Source: Diploptera punctata (lineage: Eukaryota > Arthropoda > Insecta > Blattodea > Blaberidae). From it: DNA of 64,000 bases. Shown here one piece after another: positions 11,650 through 23,930 of this stretch. The notes below the pieces were generated by a model. That model had not been told where the DNA came from, ran no database searches, and saw nothing but the letters and a program-made list of their open reading frames with translations. The stretch spans positions 1-64,000 of the forward strand of contig JASPKZ010004199.1 of NCBI GenBank assembly GCA_030220185.1. Reading direction: 5' to 3'. Both the position numbers and the translations under genes were made by a program. Numbering within the stretch: position 1 is the first letter of the stretch; each line of letters begins with the position of its first letter.

Positions 11650-12613
11650 AGCACATTACCAGATTAAATGATAAGTGCATTCATTTATATGTTTGTGTTA
11701 AGATATTTTTGTCAACTGATTTCATTTGGTGTCCTTCATTTTGATTTATAGTAGCAGGATAACACATTATTGCAGCCTAAAAGTGAATTCATTATAGTGT
11801 GTTTAAAATTAAATAATCTTTTTACAGGTTTTCATTTTTTTGTAGTTGAGTTGTAGGATATGCAATATGAAATAAAAATAGTTTGATTGTTGGACCACAT
11901 TCTACAAAGAGGAACTAACCCTCAAATTTGAAAATATGTGAGTTAATACTCTATTACTGTTCCTCAAGTATCGCTCAATGTCCTGCAAAAAAAAAAAATC
12001 CAACCCATCACCCGGCATTCTTTTGCCATCTAAGATGACAATCCACAACTGTACTTCAGGTTCTTCAGGACACCGGTGAAATTACACCTTGACCGCATCT
12101 ACTGGATGTGATGTTTAACTTTTTCTCATATAATTACTTTCTTTACAATTTTGGCCTAGGAGCATCTAACTCCCCTATTGCCTCAAGTAGTGTTTAGGCA
12201 GTTTATATCGAGTTAATTCATTCTCATCATATGCTCCTAAGCTCCTTATAAATTCATTATCATTATCTTTGGCTTTAAGATACATTTTCTTGGCCTGTTT
12301 TCTAAGATGACGGAATATGCCACATTTCTCTTTCTGCAGAAAGAACCATAAAAATGTGTAAAATCTCAGAATTAAAAAAGTTAACATCTTTCTCATAAAA
12401 TTGAAACTCTTAGATATTCTGGTAGTTGAAGTAATAAGTAAATCTTTAATTTTATTTGTGAAATGTTTATTGACATTTAACTTTAATTGTATTTTTCTCA
12501 GTTCGGTTTTATCTTGTGGCTTGATTCCTTTTTGCAGAATGTAGTCCAGTTGTTTTTTGTTGAATATTTGTTAGAAATGTTTTGAATTAATATAATATAT
12601 TTCTTGATTTCAG
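11650..12613. other. Intron, nothing firm
   Basis: On the minus strand about 12180-12400 can be read as FRHLRKQAKKMYLKAKDNDNEF, which might be a decayed element or exon remnant. No splice sites or family were recognised. Confidence 0.3.
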
Positions 12614-12788
12614 TCTTCTTGAATTACTGAGAAGTAAGCTAAGTAAAGCAGAAGAAGAATGTAAAGAATTGGAAAGCATAGAAACTTCAATTGGATCGAT
12701 TCAGGACAAATTAAAGGATTCCCAGGTGAGAGTTGCACAGTTTTATATGTGGGGAGAAGATACAAAAGCTACAGAAACCCTTCTTAAG
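12614..12788 (+). CDS. Msp300: Msp300/nesprin exon (spectrin repeat segment)
   Basis: The acceptor is TTTCAG (to 12613) and the donor AAG|GTATTC. The first base completes the codon left open by exon 1912-2044, giving SYNNLLELLRSKLSKAEEE. The 175-bp exon is open throughout: a heptad-like helix, then QDKLKDSQVRVAQFYMWGED and ATETLLK. It ends at a codon boundary (phase 0), which fits the phase-0 start of exon 27730. Intact, with no defect. The helical composition is as expected of spectrin repeats in the nesprin rod. Confidence 0.75.
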
Positions 12789-13239
12789 GTATTCTTATAT
12801 TTTAATTTCATTACAATCATCCTCTTTCCATGTGTTTGCCCTAGAAGAACTTCATAGTCTGAATGAAATGCTGTTTTTTTTAAATCTTCTTCCGTCAGTT
12901 CAATGACCTCTTGCTATGTGTGTGATAGCTATAGGAATTCTTGTTCTAGACATTCTCTTAAAATATTCCTGCTAATTTTTCTGGTAATCAAGAATGTTGT
13001 TTTAGGCTGGTGTCACATTAAATGATGCTATAATTATTCATTAGTTTTCTGGTCCTTTTGATGAATTCTTAAGTTCATCTCACTGTTATTTTCTCCTGTC
13101 ATTCTTTTGCAGCCCATGATTCATTGTTGTAAGTGAGGACAGGTCTTGCCAGTGTGTTATATAATTTTATACATGTTTGTTTCTGTACTAATCATGGATT
13201 GAAAATTCACTTAATTATACCTAAATATCTGTAGTTGTT

Positions 13240-13500
13240 ACTAAGAAATACAGGTGGAAGTAAACATCAATAAAACTAAATGTATGGTCATACGTAGAAA
13301 CTCATTATAAATGTTATGTTAACAGTTAATGACAAATGAGGGAGAACAGTAATTTCAAACACAAATGAGGTGCGGAAAGAAATTAAACATAGGTTTAATT
13401 CTGAAAATATGCAGGAGAACCACACACCTGATAGTGCTTATATTAGTCCTAAAAGGGAAGATGCAGGATTTCGATGAAGTGGTTAAAACAAAGTGGAAGA
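13240..13500 (+). mobile_element. Degenerate non-LTR retrotransposon fragment
   Basis: The stretch VEVNINKTKCMVIRRNS, followed by traces of LMTNEG and EIKHRFNSEN, parallels the RT thumb/connection region of 24601-26777. It is heavily shifted and truncated on both sides. Confidence 0.6.
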
Positions 13501-13754
13501 GAACAATGTGCACACCTCACTAAAGCTGCGGTATCACATTCCAAAGCACTTTCACATTCATGTAGTCCAATATCAAAAGCCACATAAATTACATTTTCAA
13601 ATGATGATGTTGGTATGTCAATGTCATTAACTGGCTTTCACCAAGCATATTGCAACATAGGCTTATATGCAGGTGCAGCAAATAGATTGTAAATCACAGA
13701 GTTAAGTTTCTTGATGAAATAATGATCATATATGTTTTTATTATTGATTTAATA

Positions 13755-14305
13755 TTTCTCACTGAAAGATAAATTATATTTGAAGAGAAAAATTTTTGCC
13801 CAGACCGAGACTCGAACCTGGGACCTTTGGCTTGCCGGGCCAAATGCTCTACCAACTGAGCTACTGAGGCGAGTTATGATCTGGATGCAAATTTTTCTCT
13901 CACATACGTTGTAATTCCTTCTCGCCAAATGCTTTTGAAACCATTGCTTCTATCTTTGCAAATGGCGGCTTCTTAATTAAGAAGACATTTATTGGGAATT
14001 TAACATTACTTTTTAAAGCTAGTATGGCTTCTAATGATGTTTTTATTATTGATTTAACATTTCTCACTGAAAGATAAATTATATTTGAAGAGAAAAATGT
14101 TTGCCTAGACCGAGACTCGAACCTGGGACCTTTGGCTTGCCGGGCCAAATGCTCTACCAACTGAGCTACCGAGGCAAGTTACGATCTACAACGTATATAA
14201 GAGAAAAATTTGCTTCTAGATCGTAACTCGCCTCGGTAGCTTAGTTGGTAGAGCATTTGGCCCTGCAAGTCTCGGTCTAGGCAAAAATTTTTCTCTTCAA
14301 ATATA
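13755..14305. mobile_element. Cluster of three tRNA-like cassettes in a composite repeat
   Basis: tRNA-like heads lie at about 13797-13873 (minus), 14104-14177 (minus) and 14218-14290 (plus). Each has GCCTCGGTAGCT(C/T)AGTTGG as A box; the first two also have GGTTCGAGTCTCGG as B box. The plus-strand copy has lost the bases between CCTGCAAG and TCTCGGTC, including the first half of the B box. A roughly 304-bp direct repeat (13735-13890 versus 14035-14180) includes the body GCAAATGGCGGCTTCTTA. All heads are bordered by the inverted phrase GAAGAGAAAAATTTTT. These are SINE-like heads rather than working tRNA genes. Confidence 0.6.
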
Positions 14306-14455
14306 ATGATCATGTATCTTCACTTTGTGGTTTGGCACATTGTAGTCTTATAAAATCAGTAATCCTTCTGATATAGAGCTTATATTGCCAAAATAAGTAA
14401 ACATCAAGGGGTTGGCAATATTTTGATCTTTTTTAGTGGCAATATCTTCAGCATA

Positions 14456-14759
14456 GGGGGCACGCCGTAGCGTAGTGGTTAAGGCACTGAGCTACAAGCC
14501 GGAGGGTCGAGGGTTCAAGTCCCGTTGGGGTCAGAATTTTTAAACTGACCCAAACCCTCTGGCGGCACTATGGCCCTGGGGTCGACTCAGCCTCTAACGG
14601 AAATGAGTACCAGACACTTGTTCTGGGGGTAAAGGCGGCCGTCACGCAGGGCTGACAACCCGGCTGACATAAAGTGCCGATTGTCTAGAAAAAGTGAGAG
14701 CCTTAAACTCCTACTACCCGAAGGGCCTCCGGGCCTGTTGTGGGATCACTTTACTTTTT
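14456..14759 (+). mobile_element. SINE family B, full length
   Basis: The 12-bp target duplication ATCTTCAGCATA (14444-14455 and 14760-14771) gives exact ends and a 304-bp element. The tRNA-like head has A box TAGCGTAGTGGTTAAGGC and B box GGTTCAAGTCCCG. The body includes CTGACCCAAACCCTCTGGCG and AAGTGCCGATTGTCTAG, and the tail is TGATCACTTTACTTTTT-like. A second copy lies in reverse at 46811-47113. Being Pol III-type and non-coding, it depends on a partner LINE. Confidence 0.9.
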
Positions 14760-14979
14760 ATCTTCAGCATAACATTTTTGTTTGGAAAACTTGCATCTAG
14801 AATGGAACGATTTGAATGACCTGACCAGGAATCTCACAACAATAGGCTGTTTTCACTTGCTACATGTTCTTCAAGGACTGAAGTTAGGAAACATTTCATA
14901 TGTTCTTTTAGTCATTTTTCCACTTTTGTTTGCCTCCACATGAATGTTTTGTGGAAAGGTTGTTCCAAGTACGAGACTT

Positions 14980-17650
14980 AACTTTTCTTACTATATCTGG
15001 TTTTCCATAAAGATCGTGTAGCTCTCTGTTAAGTAGTCTTCTCCATTCACTTTGTCTATTTGTTCATCTTTCTTTGGTCCAAAAATCTTCCTAAGAACTT
15101 TACTCTCAAATCTCCTTTCCTCCCTTAAAGTAAGAGTCCATGTTTCACATCCATATAATATAACTGGTAGAATAACAGTTTTATATATTTTCAGTTTAAC
15201 ATTTTTTGAAAGGAGTTGGGACGACAAGAGTCCCTGTAATGCATAATAGCATGCATTTCCAGAATTGAGCCTATGTTTAATTTCTTTGTGCATCTCAGTC
15301 CTCTTTGTAATTATTGTTCCTACATATTTGAATTCAGCCACTTCTTCAAAATTTCTCTAATTTGTCATTAACTGTCCATTTCCATTATATAACATATGTG
15401 TGACCATATATTTAGTTTAATTTATGTTTACTTTTTTTAAAATTTTTTTAGTGTTACTAAATAGTGTGTGTGTGTGTTAGCCCTTAATATATCCTTGCCA
15501 TCGCCTAATAACATTACATCATTAGTATAAACAGCTTATTAACACCATTGAGTTGTAGGCATTCTTCATCCTCTAAAAATAGGATATTATGCTCTAGTAC
15601 AAAATTGAATAAGAGGAGATAGTATTTCTCCTTGCTTTAACCCATTATGAATATCAAAAGTATCTGAAACTGTTTGCTTACATGCACCCTACTCTTTGTG
15701 ACATTTAAACATATCCAAATAAGTCCAACTAACTATTTAGAAATTCTGAAGTCTAGTAGGATATTAAATAATTTCTCCCTTCAAAAAGGGCATATGAATC
15801 CCTTTTAATTGATTCATATGACTTTTTTGAAGTCTATTATACTCGTATATATAGCTGATGCAAGGTGCCATTATATTCCCATTTCTTTTTTTAATCTGTC
15901 TTATACTAAAAAATCTGATCTGTTGAAGACCTGCATCCCCATTTTCATTCTTAATGATATTTGTTCCAGCCTGAAACCTTTTCTCTCTATCCTAATTGCC
16001 TGATATAATTCTGATTTTTCTAGGTTTGCATTTATTTCAAGATCAATCATCTTCTCTCTCAAATATTTTCTCTTTTTACCCTTTATTAACCTAGTGGTTT
16101 CCTGTCTAATGTTACCCAATTGTTCTAAATTTACTTCATTTAGCTTGTGTAACCAATTCATTTTTGCTCTTCTTTTCTTTACCATGTTGATACATTCCTC
16201 ATCAAACCATTTTTTGTTTTGACTCTTTTTTATATAACATAAGCTTCCTGATGCTGACAATTTAATGGTATCTTACTTACTTACTCACTGGCACTATCAA
16301 ACCCGTAGGTTCATGGCCGCACGGACATAAGCTCTCCATACATCCCTATCCTGAGCTAATGCTTTCCAATCATTCCCTGTATAATCTACTTCCCTCAAAT
16401 CATAGTTAATGTTATTCTCCAACCTCATTCTTGGTCTACCAACTGGGCATTTTCCCTCTGGATTTCCTACAAGAAGCTTCCATGCAAGTCTTTCATTCCC
16501 CATACGTGCAACATGTCCTGCCCATCGCAGTCTATGAGACTTAACTGTTCTTATTATATCTGGCTTCCTATAAAGACCATGTAGTTCATTGTTATGTAGT
16601 CTTCTCCAACCTGTCTGTTCATCCCTCTTTGGTCCAAAAATTTTCCTAAGTACTTTATTCTCAAATACTTGTAATCTCCTTTCCTCCCTTAAAGTAAGAG
16701 TCCATGTTTCGCGCCCATATAATATAACTGAATGGTATCTTACAGCCTTCCATTCTTTATTCATATAATCTTCTTTGGTTGCCACATTCTCTTCTGAAGA
16801 TTCCAGTATTTCAAATCTATTAGCAATTTCTACCTAGCATCCTTGCCATGTTTCATCATTGAAGTTTTTTATTTCAAATTTTTCAGAATCGTCTTTAGCA
16901 TTTGTTCCTCTCATAAGTGAAAACCGTTCTCTGATTTTTGACCTGACCAGATGATGATCCAAATTGCAGTCTGTCCCTCTAATTGATCCAACATTGATGA
17001 TGCTATGCCAGCATTTGTCCACTAATACATGATCTATCTGTTCTGAATTTCACCATCTGGAAATGTCCATGTGTATCCTTATGTTGGAATGATGTGCCCT
17101 TAATAATAAGATTCTTTGATGTGGCAAATTGTTGTTACTATTGACTGAATTTGCCTATTGTTGGCCTGAATATATCTTCCCATCCCACTTTTGCATTAAA
17201 ATCTCCTAGGACAATTTTTATATGACATAATAAAAGGCTATCAAATGTGCATTCTAATTCTTCATATAACTCTATATTGATCTTGTCATCCTTATCTTTT
17301 GTGGGACCATGTACATTTAGTTGCAAAATCATGTTGTTTAACCTTTAGAATTATGTACGATATCTTATCGCTGTCAAACTTAATATCTCAGATAACAGGG
17401 AGGATCCTCCTACGGATTAAAACACTCACACTCTTTTCCAAATTTAGGTCTCACTGGACCTCCATAGTATAATGCAAAGCTTCCTGATTCCTAACTTAAC
17501 TTCTCCTGGCTATCTAACTTCCTGTAAACCGACTATAACCTATAATTCCCACATCAATATTTCTAGTGCCCCACTATTATATCAAGTTCTAACATTCCAT
17601 GTTCCTGTGTTTGAGCCTTTGGCATGGATTCCCTGAATCAGTCCCCGCCC
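14980..17650 (-). pseudogene. Degenerate non-LTR retrotransposon (EN and RT parts)
   Basis: Minus-strand pieces in order from 17650 down: an endonuclease fragment with VLGDFNAKVGWED (17138-17332), a DHHLVRSKIRERF piece (16834-17022), the linker with NKKWFDEECINMVKKRRAKMNW (15901-16260), then RT thumb/tail with AEFKYVGTIITK and ILYGCETWTLTLREERR (14991-15341). The order endonuclease-RT matches the family of 24601-26777, and this copy shows the endonuclease that the inner copy lacks. The RT palm motifs are degraded; many frameshifts make it dead. A 3' fragment of a related copy is inserted at 16276-16730. Confidence 0.8.
16276..16730 (-). mobile_element. 5'-truncated non-LTR element nested in 14980-17650
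   Basis: The 12-bp target duplication AATGGTATCTTA (16264-16275 and 16731-16742) brackets a 455-bp 3' end of the same family as 24601-26777. It encodes YGRETWTLTLREERR...RLRWAGHVARMGNERLAWKLL...MNLRV and starts with TACTTACTCACTGGCACTA. Strong 5' truncation plus target duplication is standard for target-primed reverse transcription. Confidence 0.85.
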
Positions 17651-17689
17651 AGAGAACTGAATGAGGGACCATTTTACCTCTGGAAAATG

Positions 17690-18690
17690 TTACGCCAGGG
17701 GAACACATGTACGGGTTTCTTGATGGTTGTATTTTTACGGTGAAAGATTATCACTCTCATTGATTCTGATGGGCAGGAGATTTGGCACAAGTGGGTAATG
17801 AAAAAGGGGCATGAAAACTCCTTTTAGGAAAACCAGAGAGAAAGCACCTATAATAATAATAATAATACTTTATTTATTCTGGCAGAGTTAAGGCCATAAG
17901 GCCCTCTCTTCCACTCAACCAGCACAAATACAAATAAATATTTGACAAATATAGATATACACTATACTAATTATAAACAGTTAAAGATACAATAATGTAG
18001 CAATGTAAATTTCATGTACAAACAACATTTTATAGGGTAATAACAATAATGATACAATAATAATAATAATAATAATATAAATGATACATTATACGAGAAA
18101 CACCAATTAATATATATACCTTACACTGGATAATAATGAAGTCGAGTTTAGAGCAAATATAAATTTAGATTTCTTTTAAAAGATGCCAATGTCCGGCAGC
18201 CCCTTATTTCTTGTGGTAGGGAATTCCAGTTGCAAGAAGTGAAGATGGTATATGACATGGAGTGATGTGATGTCCTATGTTGCAGTATATTAAGCAAGAG
18301 ACTATGTTGTGATCTTGTGTTTAAGTTATGGTTTGAGGATAGATACTGGAAACGGGATGATAAATAATTGGGAATCGAGGTATGTAGGATCTTAAATAGG
18401 AGAATTAGACAGTGCGATTTTCTTCTCTCTTTTAGATGTAGCCATGACAATTTGTGGAATAATGGAGAAATGTGATTGTATTTTCGAACATTAAATATGA
18501 ATCTGTTACACATATTATGGACACGCTGCAGTTTGTCCGACAATCCGTCACTTGTAGGTAGGCCAAGAATGAGGTGGGAGAAAAGCATTAACATTGATTG
18601 TTCAAGGTATGCTTAGGATAGGGATGCATGGAGAGGTTAGGTCTGTGCAGCCATGAACCTGTGTCAGTGAGTTAATTATAAGTGTATATA
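17690..18690 (+). mobile_element. Non-LTR 3' fragment split by a second element
   Basis: The plus strand has GGCATGAAAACTCCTTTTAG...AAAGCACC before 17850 and GGTAGGCCAAGAATGAGGTG...GCATGGAGAG after 18560. Together these parallel the C-terminal coding end of 24601-26777. The piece between (17847-18560) is an inserted element in the other orientation. Confidence 0.6.
17847..18560 (-). mobile_element. Jockey/CR1-type non-LTR element, C-terminal end and 3' UTR
   Basis: The minus strand, 18148 to about 18558, encodes LSDKLQRVHNMCNRFIFN, ...LSWLHLKERRKSHCLILLFK and a conserved end NWNSLPQEIRGCRTLASFKR, as at the C-terminus of Jockey/CR1-like reverse transcriptases. The 3' UTR ends in GCCAGAATAAATAAAGTATT followed by a TTA microsatellite. 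A copy of this 3' UTR occurs at 59060-59310. Heavily 5' truncated; the RT catalytic region is absent. Confidence 0.75.
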
Positions 18691-18899
18691 CAGCCTCATT
18701 TATGAGAGCTAAGGGTTCAGAAGGTATCTTCATAAATAAACAATCACTGCCAAAGTAAAGACACAGAGAGGATTAGTCCCTGCTAAAAACAATATGTATA
18801 CAAAATAATACTCTAACTTTAGAAATATAATATATTTTGAAGCTCCATACTTTGTTCAGGACCAAGTAATGTTTTAATGATTGTACTTTCTTTGAAATA

Positions 18900-19880
18900 T
18901 ATTACTACAAATTTTAGCTGATGATAACGTTCCACAACAATATATTACTAATATCTTCAACATCTATAAAGATAATGAAATCTCTGTTAAACAAGATGGC
19001 AAATTATCTTCTTGGGAAAAGATCAACACTGGAGTAAGACAGGGATGTGGACTTTCACCGGTGCTTTTCATTATATATATGAATAAATTAATAAATGAAT
19101 GGAGGAAAACACAACGAGGATATATATCCATCAATAGGAACCTCAAACTCGATGCTATTCTTTTTGCAGATGATTTAGCTCTTCTGGCACTTTCCGAAAA
19201 TGATTTGCAACGATCAATTTATAATTTACAAAAATAGGTGCCAAATTTAATATGGAAATATCAATTAACAAAACTAAAATTATGGCATTTCATGGGAAGG
19301 ACCCCATTCAAAGTAAAATCTGTCTCCAGAATAAAATTTTAGAGAGAACTAATCAATTTAAATATCTTGGATATTATCTCTCTATCTGGGATGAAAAGGA
19401 TATCCCTGAAAAAATTACTAGTTATAATAAAAGTTTAGGAATTATTAATCAAGTTATGAAACCATCCCTTGTACAAAAAAACACCAGATTACGTTTATAT
19501 AACACTTTGGGTAGACCAGTGTTGACCTATGGTAGTGAAGCATGGACACTAAAAAGACAACATGAAAGCAGAATAACAGCTTGTGAAATGAGATTCATGC
19601 GCAGAACAGTGGGTTACACCAGATGGATCGGAAAAGGAACACCGATATCTTAAAAGAATTGAAGACTATGCCAATTTTGGAATATATTAAACAGTACCAA
19701 CTAAATGGGAAACACCATCTAGAAAGAATGAGTTCAAATCGGATCCCCAAAGCTGTTTATAGTTATATACCAAGAGGACGAAGATCACTCGGCCGTCCTA
19801 TGAAACGCTGGAGGGAAAATTTTCTGTAGGATCATAACAGGCCTTGGCCTAATACTTGGAAGGAAGAAGAAGAAGAAAGA
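18900..19880 (+). pseudogene. Non-LTR reverse transcriptase fragment (FADD type)
   Basis: From about 18915 the plus strand reads QQYITNIFNIYKDNEISVKQ, INTGVRQGCGLSPVLFIIYM and FADDLALLA (RT catalytic motif about 19170). After a stop near 19236 it continues in another frame with NKTKIMAFHGKDPIQSK, GRPVLTYGSEAWTLKRQ (19252-19653) and a final GRRSLGRPMKRW (19623-19829). The catalytic FADD is present but the fragment is 5' truncated, with two frame breaks. It ends in GAAGAAGAAGAAGAA. Related 3' pieces lie at 36515-36592 (minus) and 61030-61957 (plus). Confidence 0.75.
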
Positions 19881-20164
19881 CTCTCTTTGGTGGACCAAGA
19901 GGTTATAACTGGACAACATTGCCTAAGAATGGTTGACTAAAGTGGTAATCTGTGTAGAAAAGGCCCTGCTCTCCATGAATTAGGCCATATGACAAGAATT
20001 TTAATATCCTTACTTTTATATATAAATTGACATTTTTAGAATTAAAAGTGTTTGTATGTGTGTTCATTCTCGTGTCACCCTCTGCAGATTCCATATTAAG
20101 AAGAGAGATGGCATTAATCTGGTCTATTTTCAATTTATGCACCACTTCTGCAGACTAAAATTAA

Positions 20165-21801
20165 AAAGTCTTCTTCTTCTTCACTTCATGGGCTATGCAA
20201 ATAACCTGTTCAGCCTCACAGTTATTCTGTCCATCTTTTCACTGGCCTACCTACATTCCTTGAACCTCTTGGCTTGTAGTTAAATGCTGCTTTTGGTAAC
20301 CTTGTCACATTCATTCTTTCTATTCGTCTAAAACCATTTATCTCTATATTCTTTGATTTTATCATTCAATGGATATATATTTAACTCTCTTCGTATATCT
20401 TCATTTTTTATCCAATCCAATCTTGTGCAGCCTTTTGATCTTCTAAGGAAGTTCATTTCTATGCTTTGTATTCTACTTTGTAATTTTTTTGGTCATTACC
20501 CAAGTTTTACCCCCATAAAGTAATGCAGGAACTGTCAATGTTTTATAAAACTTTAATCTAGTATGTCTTCTTGTTTTGTTCTTTAATGTTTTATGTATGG
20601 TTCCACATATCATTTGAAATTTCGACAGTTTCATATTTATGTCTCTTTCAGTTTTTGTATTTATAGTAAAATTACAACCAAAATAATTAAAATTTGTTAC
20701 TTGTTCTAGAGGTTTGTTTTCTATTATGATTTTTTTATCTTATATGTTCATTTCCCCAAAATGCCGTTATTTTTCTTTTTCTTTTGATATTTTAAAATTA
20801 TATTCTTGGCATAACTGATTTAATTAATGTACAGAATACTGCAAATTATTTTAATTTTTTTAATAATAACCACATCAGCATATATTAAAATGTTTAATAT
20901 TTTAAAACAATCCATTGTTATACCTCTATTAACACATCTTTTCCAATTTTAGATGATGTCATTAATATATAAATTAAAAGAGTAGGTGATAAACTATACC
21001 CTTGTCTTACACCTCTATTTATTAAAATAGCTTCAGTCTTTGATGTGTCTATATTTATTATAATTTGAGATTTTATATACAAACTTTTTATCACATGAAT
21101 AATTTTGCGGGTAGTCATGTTTTTCCATAACTTATCTCTATCAACACGATCGAAAGCCTTCTCAAAATTAATAAAAGCAACATGTGTCTGTAGGTTATGT
21201 TCTCTTCTTTTTTCAAATATTTGCTGTAATATGAATAAATTATCTGTTGTTGATCATCCTGTTCTAAAGCCACTTTGTTCTTCTTCTAGCATTGTTTCCC
21301 CTATTATTTTCAGTCTTTCATAGATTTTATATGTTGAATTAAGTAGGCCAGTTCCTCTATAATTTTTACATTCTCTTCTATCTCCTTTTTTAAAAAACTA
21401 TATATTCCAACTTTCTGGTATTCTACAGTTTCTCCAACATTCATTAAATAAATGCAATATCCTCCAATGCAAAAATGTTCCACCATATTTTAAAAGCTCC
21501 ATATTTATCTGATCAAGACCAACTGCTTTTCTATTTTTGGTTTCTTTTAAGAATTCTTGAAGCTCATCATCATATCAATTTGAATTTCTCCTATTTCATT
21601 ATCTGAATATAATTCTTGTTTTTCTTCATATTCTTTTTTCCTTTTCTTCTTTACACCACAAATTTTTATAGTGCTCTATCTGTCTTTCTTTATTAATAAC
21701 ATCTATTTTTGCAGTATACTTTTCTGATTTATTTAAAAGTTTTATAACTTTGTATGCAACATTTTGTCTGCCATGAATATCGTTTCTATTTCACTTATAA
21801 A
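20165..21801 (-). pseudogene. Outer non-LTR retrotransposon, RT half (split by Penelope insertion)
   Basis: The minus strand carries decayed RT motifs: NRKAVGLDQINMELLKYGG near 21510-21545, NYRGTGLLNSTYKI about 21340, AFDRVDRDKLWKN (about 21115-21160) and a GVRQGYSLSPTLLIYI block (about 20950-21020). It ends in a TTC/GAA run at 20165. The continuation of the same element, with its endonuclease, lies at 26812-27728. The break is bridged by a 13-bp target duplication at 21802-21814 and 26799-26811, which shows that the element was whole before the Penelope-like element landed. Many frameshifts. Confidence 0.7.
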
Positions 21802-21872
21802 ATTATTCCAAGAATTAATTAAATAAAAATAAAACGTTTTATTTGATTTTCATATTTATTATATAATTCAGC

Positions 21873-21906
21873 GACAGCTGATTTCGGTACACTGTACCTT
21901 CTTCAG
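21873..21906 (-). ncRNA. Hammerhead-ribozyme-like core in the Penelope 3' arm
   Basis: On the coding strand: CUGAAGA, A, GGUAC-AGU-GUACC hairpin, GAAA, then an extra U, palindromic CAGCUG and UC. The extra U between GAAA and the palindrome is unlike the other arm (24474-24506) and may inactivate this copy. Confidence 0.55.
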
Positions 21907-21977
21907 ACATGTTAACAAATTATGAATTGTGTTCCAACTGATCTAAGCAACAATACAACAATATTTATTTAAATTTT

Positions 21978-22268
21978 TTAATTTAACAAAGGGGATTCAT
22001 TCAAATCAAGTTGAGAATTTAACAGTTTTTTACTACTTTTAAATGTATTAATTTCTACAGCCTCCAAAAGATCTAACTTCTTACTCTTATCACAAATATG
22101 TAACATTTCAAAATTTGGATCGAAACAATAATTAAATTGGAATAGGTGGTTAGCATATTTTGAATTTTCTAAATTTCTGTTATATGCTCTCATGTGTTCC
22201 TTTATCCGAGAGATAAAATGTCTACCAGTTTGTCCTATATATACATTGTCACATGTGCCACACTTCAA
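21978..22268 (-). CDS. GIY-YIG endonuclease domain of the Penelope-like element
   Basis: A 96-residue open frame reads KCGTCDNVYIGQTGRHFISR, then KEHMRAYNR, and ends NSQLDLNESPLLN before a stop. The NVYIGQTGR core with KCG(T)C just upstream is the GIY-YIG nuclease pattern typical of Penelope-like elements, where it cuts target DNA. The catalytic Tyr and Arg are present, and a conserved Glu is probably the one in LLEAVEINTF. The domain continues upstream in a different frame towards the RT (22477 onward), so a frameshift separates the two. Confidence 0.85.
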   Translation of the reverse strand: MKCGTCDNVYIGQTGRHFISRIKEHMRAYNRNLENSKYANHLFQFNYCFDPNFEMLHICDKSKKLDLLEAVEINTFKSSKKLLNSQLDLNESPLLN

Positions 22269-22476
22269 TTTATATACACCTGATAATTTTTGTTTTGTTT
22301 TGGTTTTATTGTTTTTATTATATTTTGTAGAGTTTTATTAGTTTTAAATGCCACATTAATGTTCAACTTTTTAAAGTGTTTAGATATTTTATTTGAAAGT
22401 GGGCCTATGTATGACATTACGACATATTTCTTTATGTTTTCTTTGGGTAAAGGAGAAACTTTGTTAATTGCTTTTT

Positions 22477-23930
22477 TTATTGAACCTTCTTAATTAAACA
22501 TTCTATAATTTCAGGGTCATAGCCATTATTAACAGCCAATTGTTTAATAATATTCAATTCATTATTATATTCCAAGGGTGAAAGAGGGATATTTAAAAGT
22601 CTATGAATGTAACTATTAAAGGCTGCCATCTTATGAGTATATGGGTGAAGAGAAGAACTATGGATAGTGGTATCAGTATGAGATGGTTTGTGAAAGATAC
22701 CAAACTCAAACTTATTATCAATGTGTTTTATTGATAAATCCAAGAAATTTATACTATTATTTGTTTCTAATTCCATTGTGAAATTAATACTTCTGTGAAT
22801 GTTATTAATAAAATTTAAAAAGGAATTCAATTGTCTTTTGGTTCCTGTGAAGCCTGCTATGACATCATCTACATAACGATACCAAAATAGAACATTTCTA
22901 GCTAATACATTCTTATGTATGGTTTGTTCTAAGTCATCCATAAAAATCTCTGCCAAAAGAGGGCTCAACGGATCACCCATAATCAAACCATCTTTAGCTA
23001 TATACAATTTGTTATTAAATTCAAAGTAATTTTGATGTAAGCATGTTTTAAGAGTGTGTAATATTTCTTCAACTACAAAACCATTCACTTTATTAGTTAG
23101 TAACATTCTATTAATAATCTCTATTACATCAATAGTAGGTATACTGGGAAACAGATTCTTTACATCAAAAGAAACTAAAAAAGTTATTAGGCAAATCTAT
23201 GTTCTTTATATTGTCAATTAATTCAATAGAGTTTTTTATACTGTAAGTTGGATTGAACTTGGTATTAGATGAAATTATATTTATTAGCTTTTTAGATATT
23301 TTGTATGATGGAGAACTTATAAAGGATACTACTGGTCTAATAGATTATGTAATTTAACTAGGGAGTACAGTTTGGGTGGCTGGGGATTCATTTGTATTAT
23401 AGAGTATTAAAAAAAGTTATTAAAAATTATACTATTTTTATAAATATTTATAATTTCTTTTTGATATTTCTCTGTTGGGTCTTTATCAATAATTTGAAAA
23501 TTATCTGAATTTAGAAAATCTACAGTTTTAGAGATATAATCATCCTTATTTAAAGCTATTAAAGTTTGTCCTTTATCTGCTCGTGTAATAACAATATCAT
23601 CATTTAAAGTTTTCTTTTTTATATCTTTAGCTATCTGATTATAGAATATATGCCTTGGTATTGTTTTCTGACCATCCTTGATCATTTTTGTGAGAGCATA
23701 TTTTTCTGACTCAACATTAACTGGTTCAGATAATGTGTTATTATCTTTTAAAATCAATTCACATTCCACACCTAAATTTTGTAGTAGAATATTACTATTG
23801 TCAACATTAAAATTAAATTTAAAACCCTTATTTAATAAGTCAATTTCATTTTTAGTAAAATTAGTGTCAGAAAGATAAACAAACCGATCAAAAAAACTGT
23901 GTTTGGATAAACTAGTAACTTCACTGGATT
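22477..23930 (-). pseudogene. Penelope-like reverse transcriptase, frame-disrupted
   Basis: Two minus-strand frames hold most of the protein. The upstream part (to 23407) includes DRFVYLSDTNFTKNEIDLLN and VITRADKGQTLIALNKDDY, typical of the Penelope N-terminal and fingers region. Between 23406 and 23100 the frame is broken, though SFDVKNLFPSIPTID (RT motif A) can be read near 23140. The downstream part (22477-23106) holds KDGLIMGDPLSPLLAEIFMD (motif B), RYVDDVIAG (catalytic YVDD) and INFLDLSI. Key catalytic aspartates are present. It acts, when intact, with the GIY-YIG domain in retrotransposition. Confidence 0.85.
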
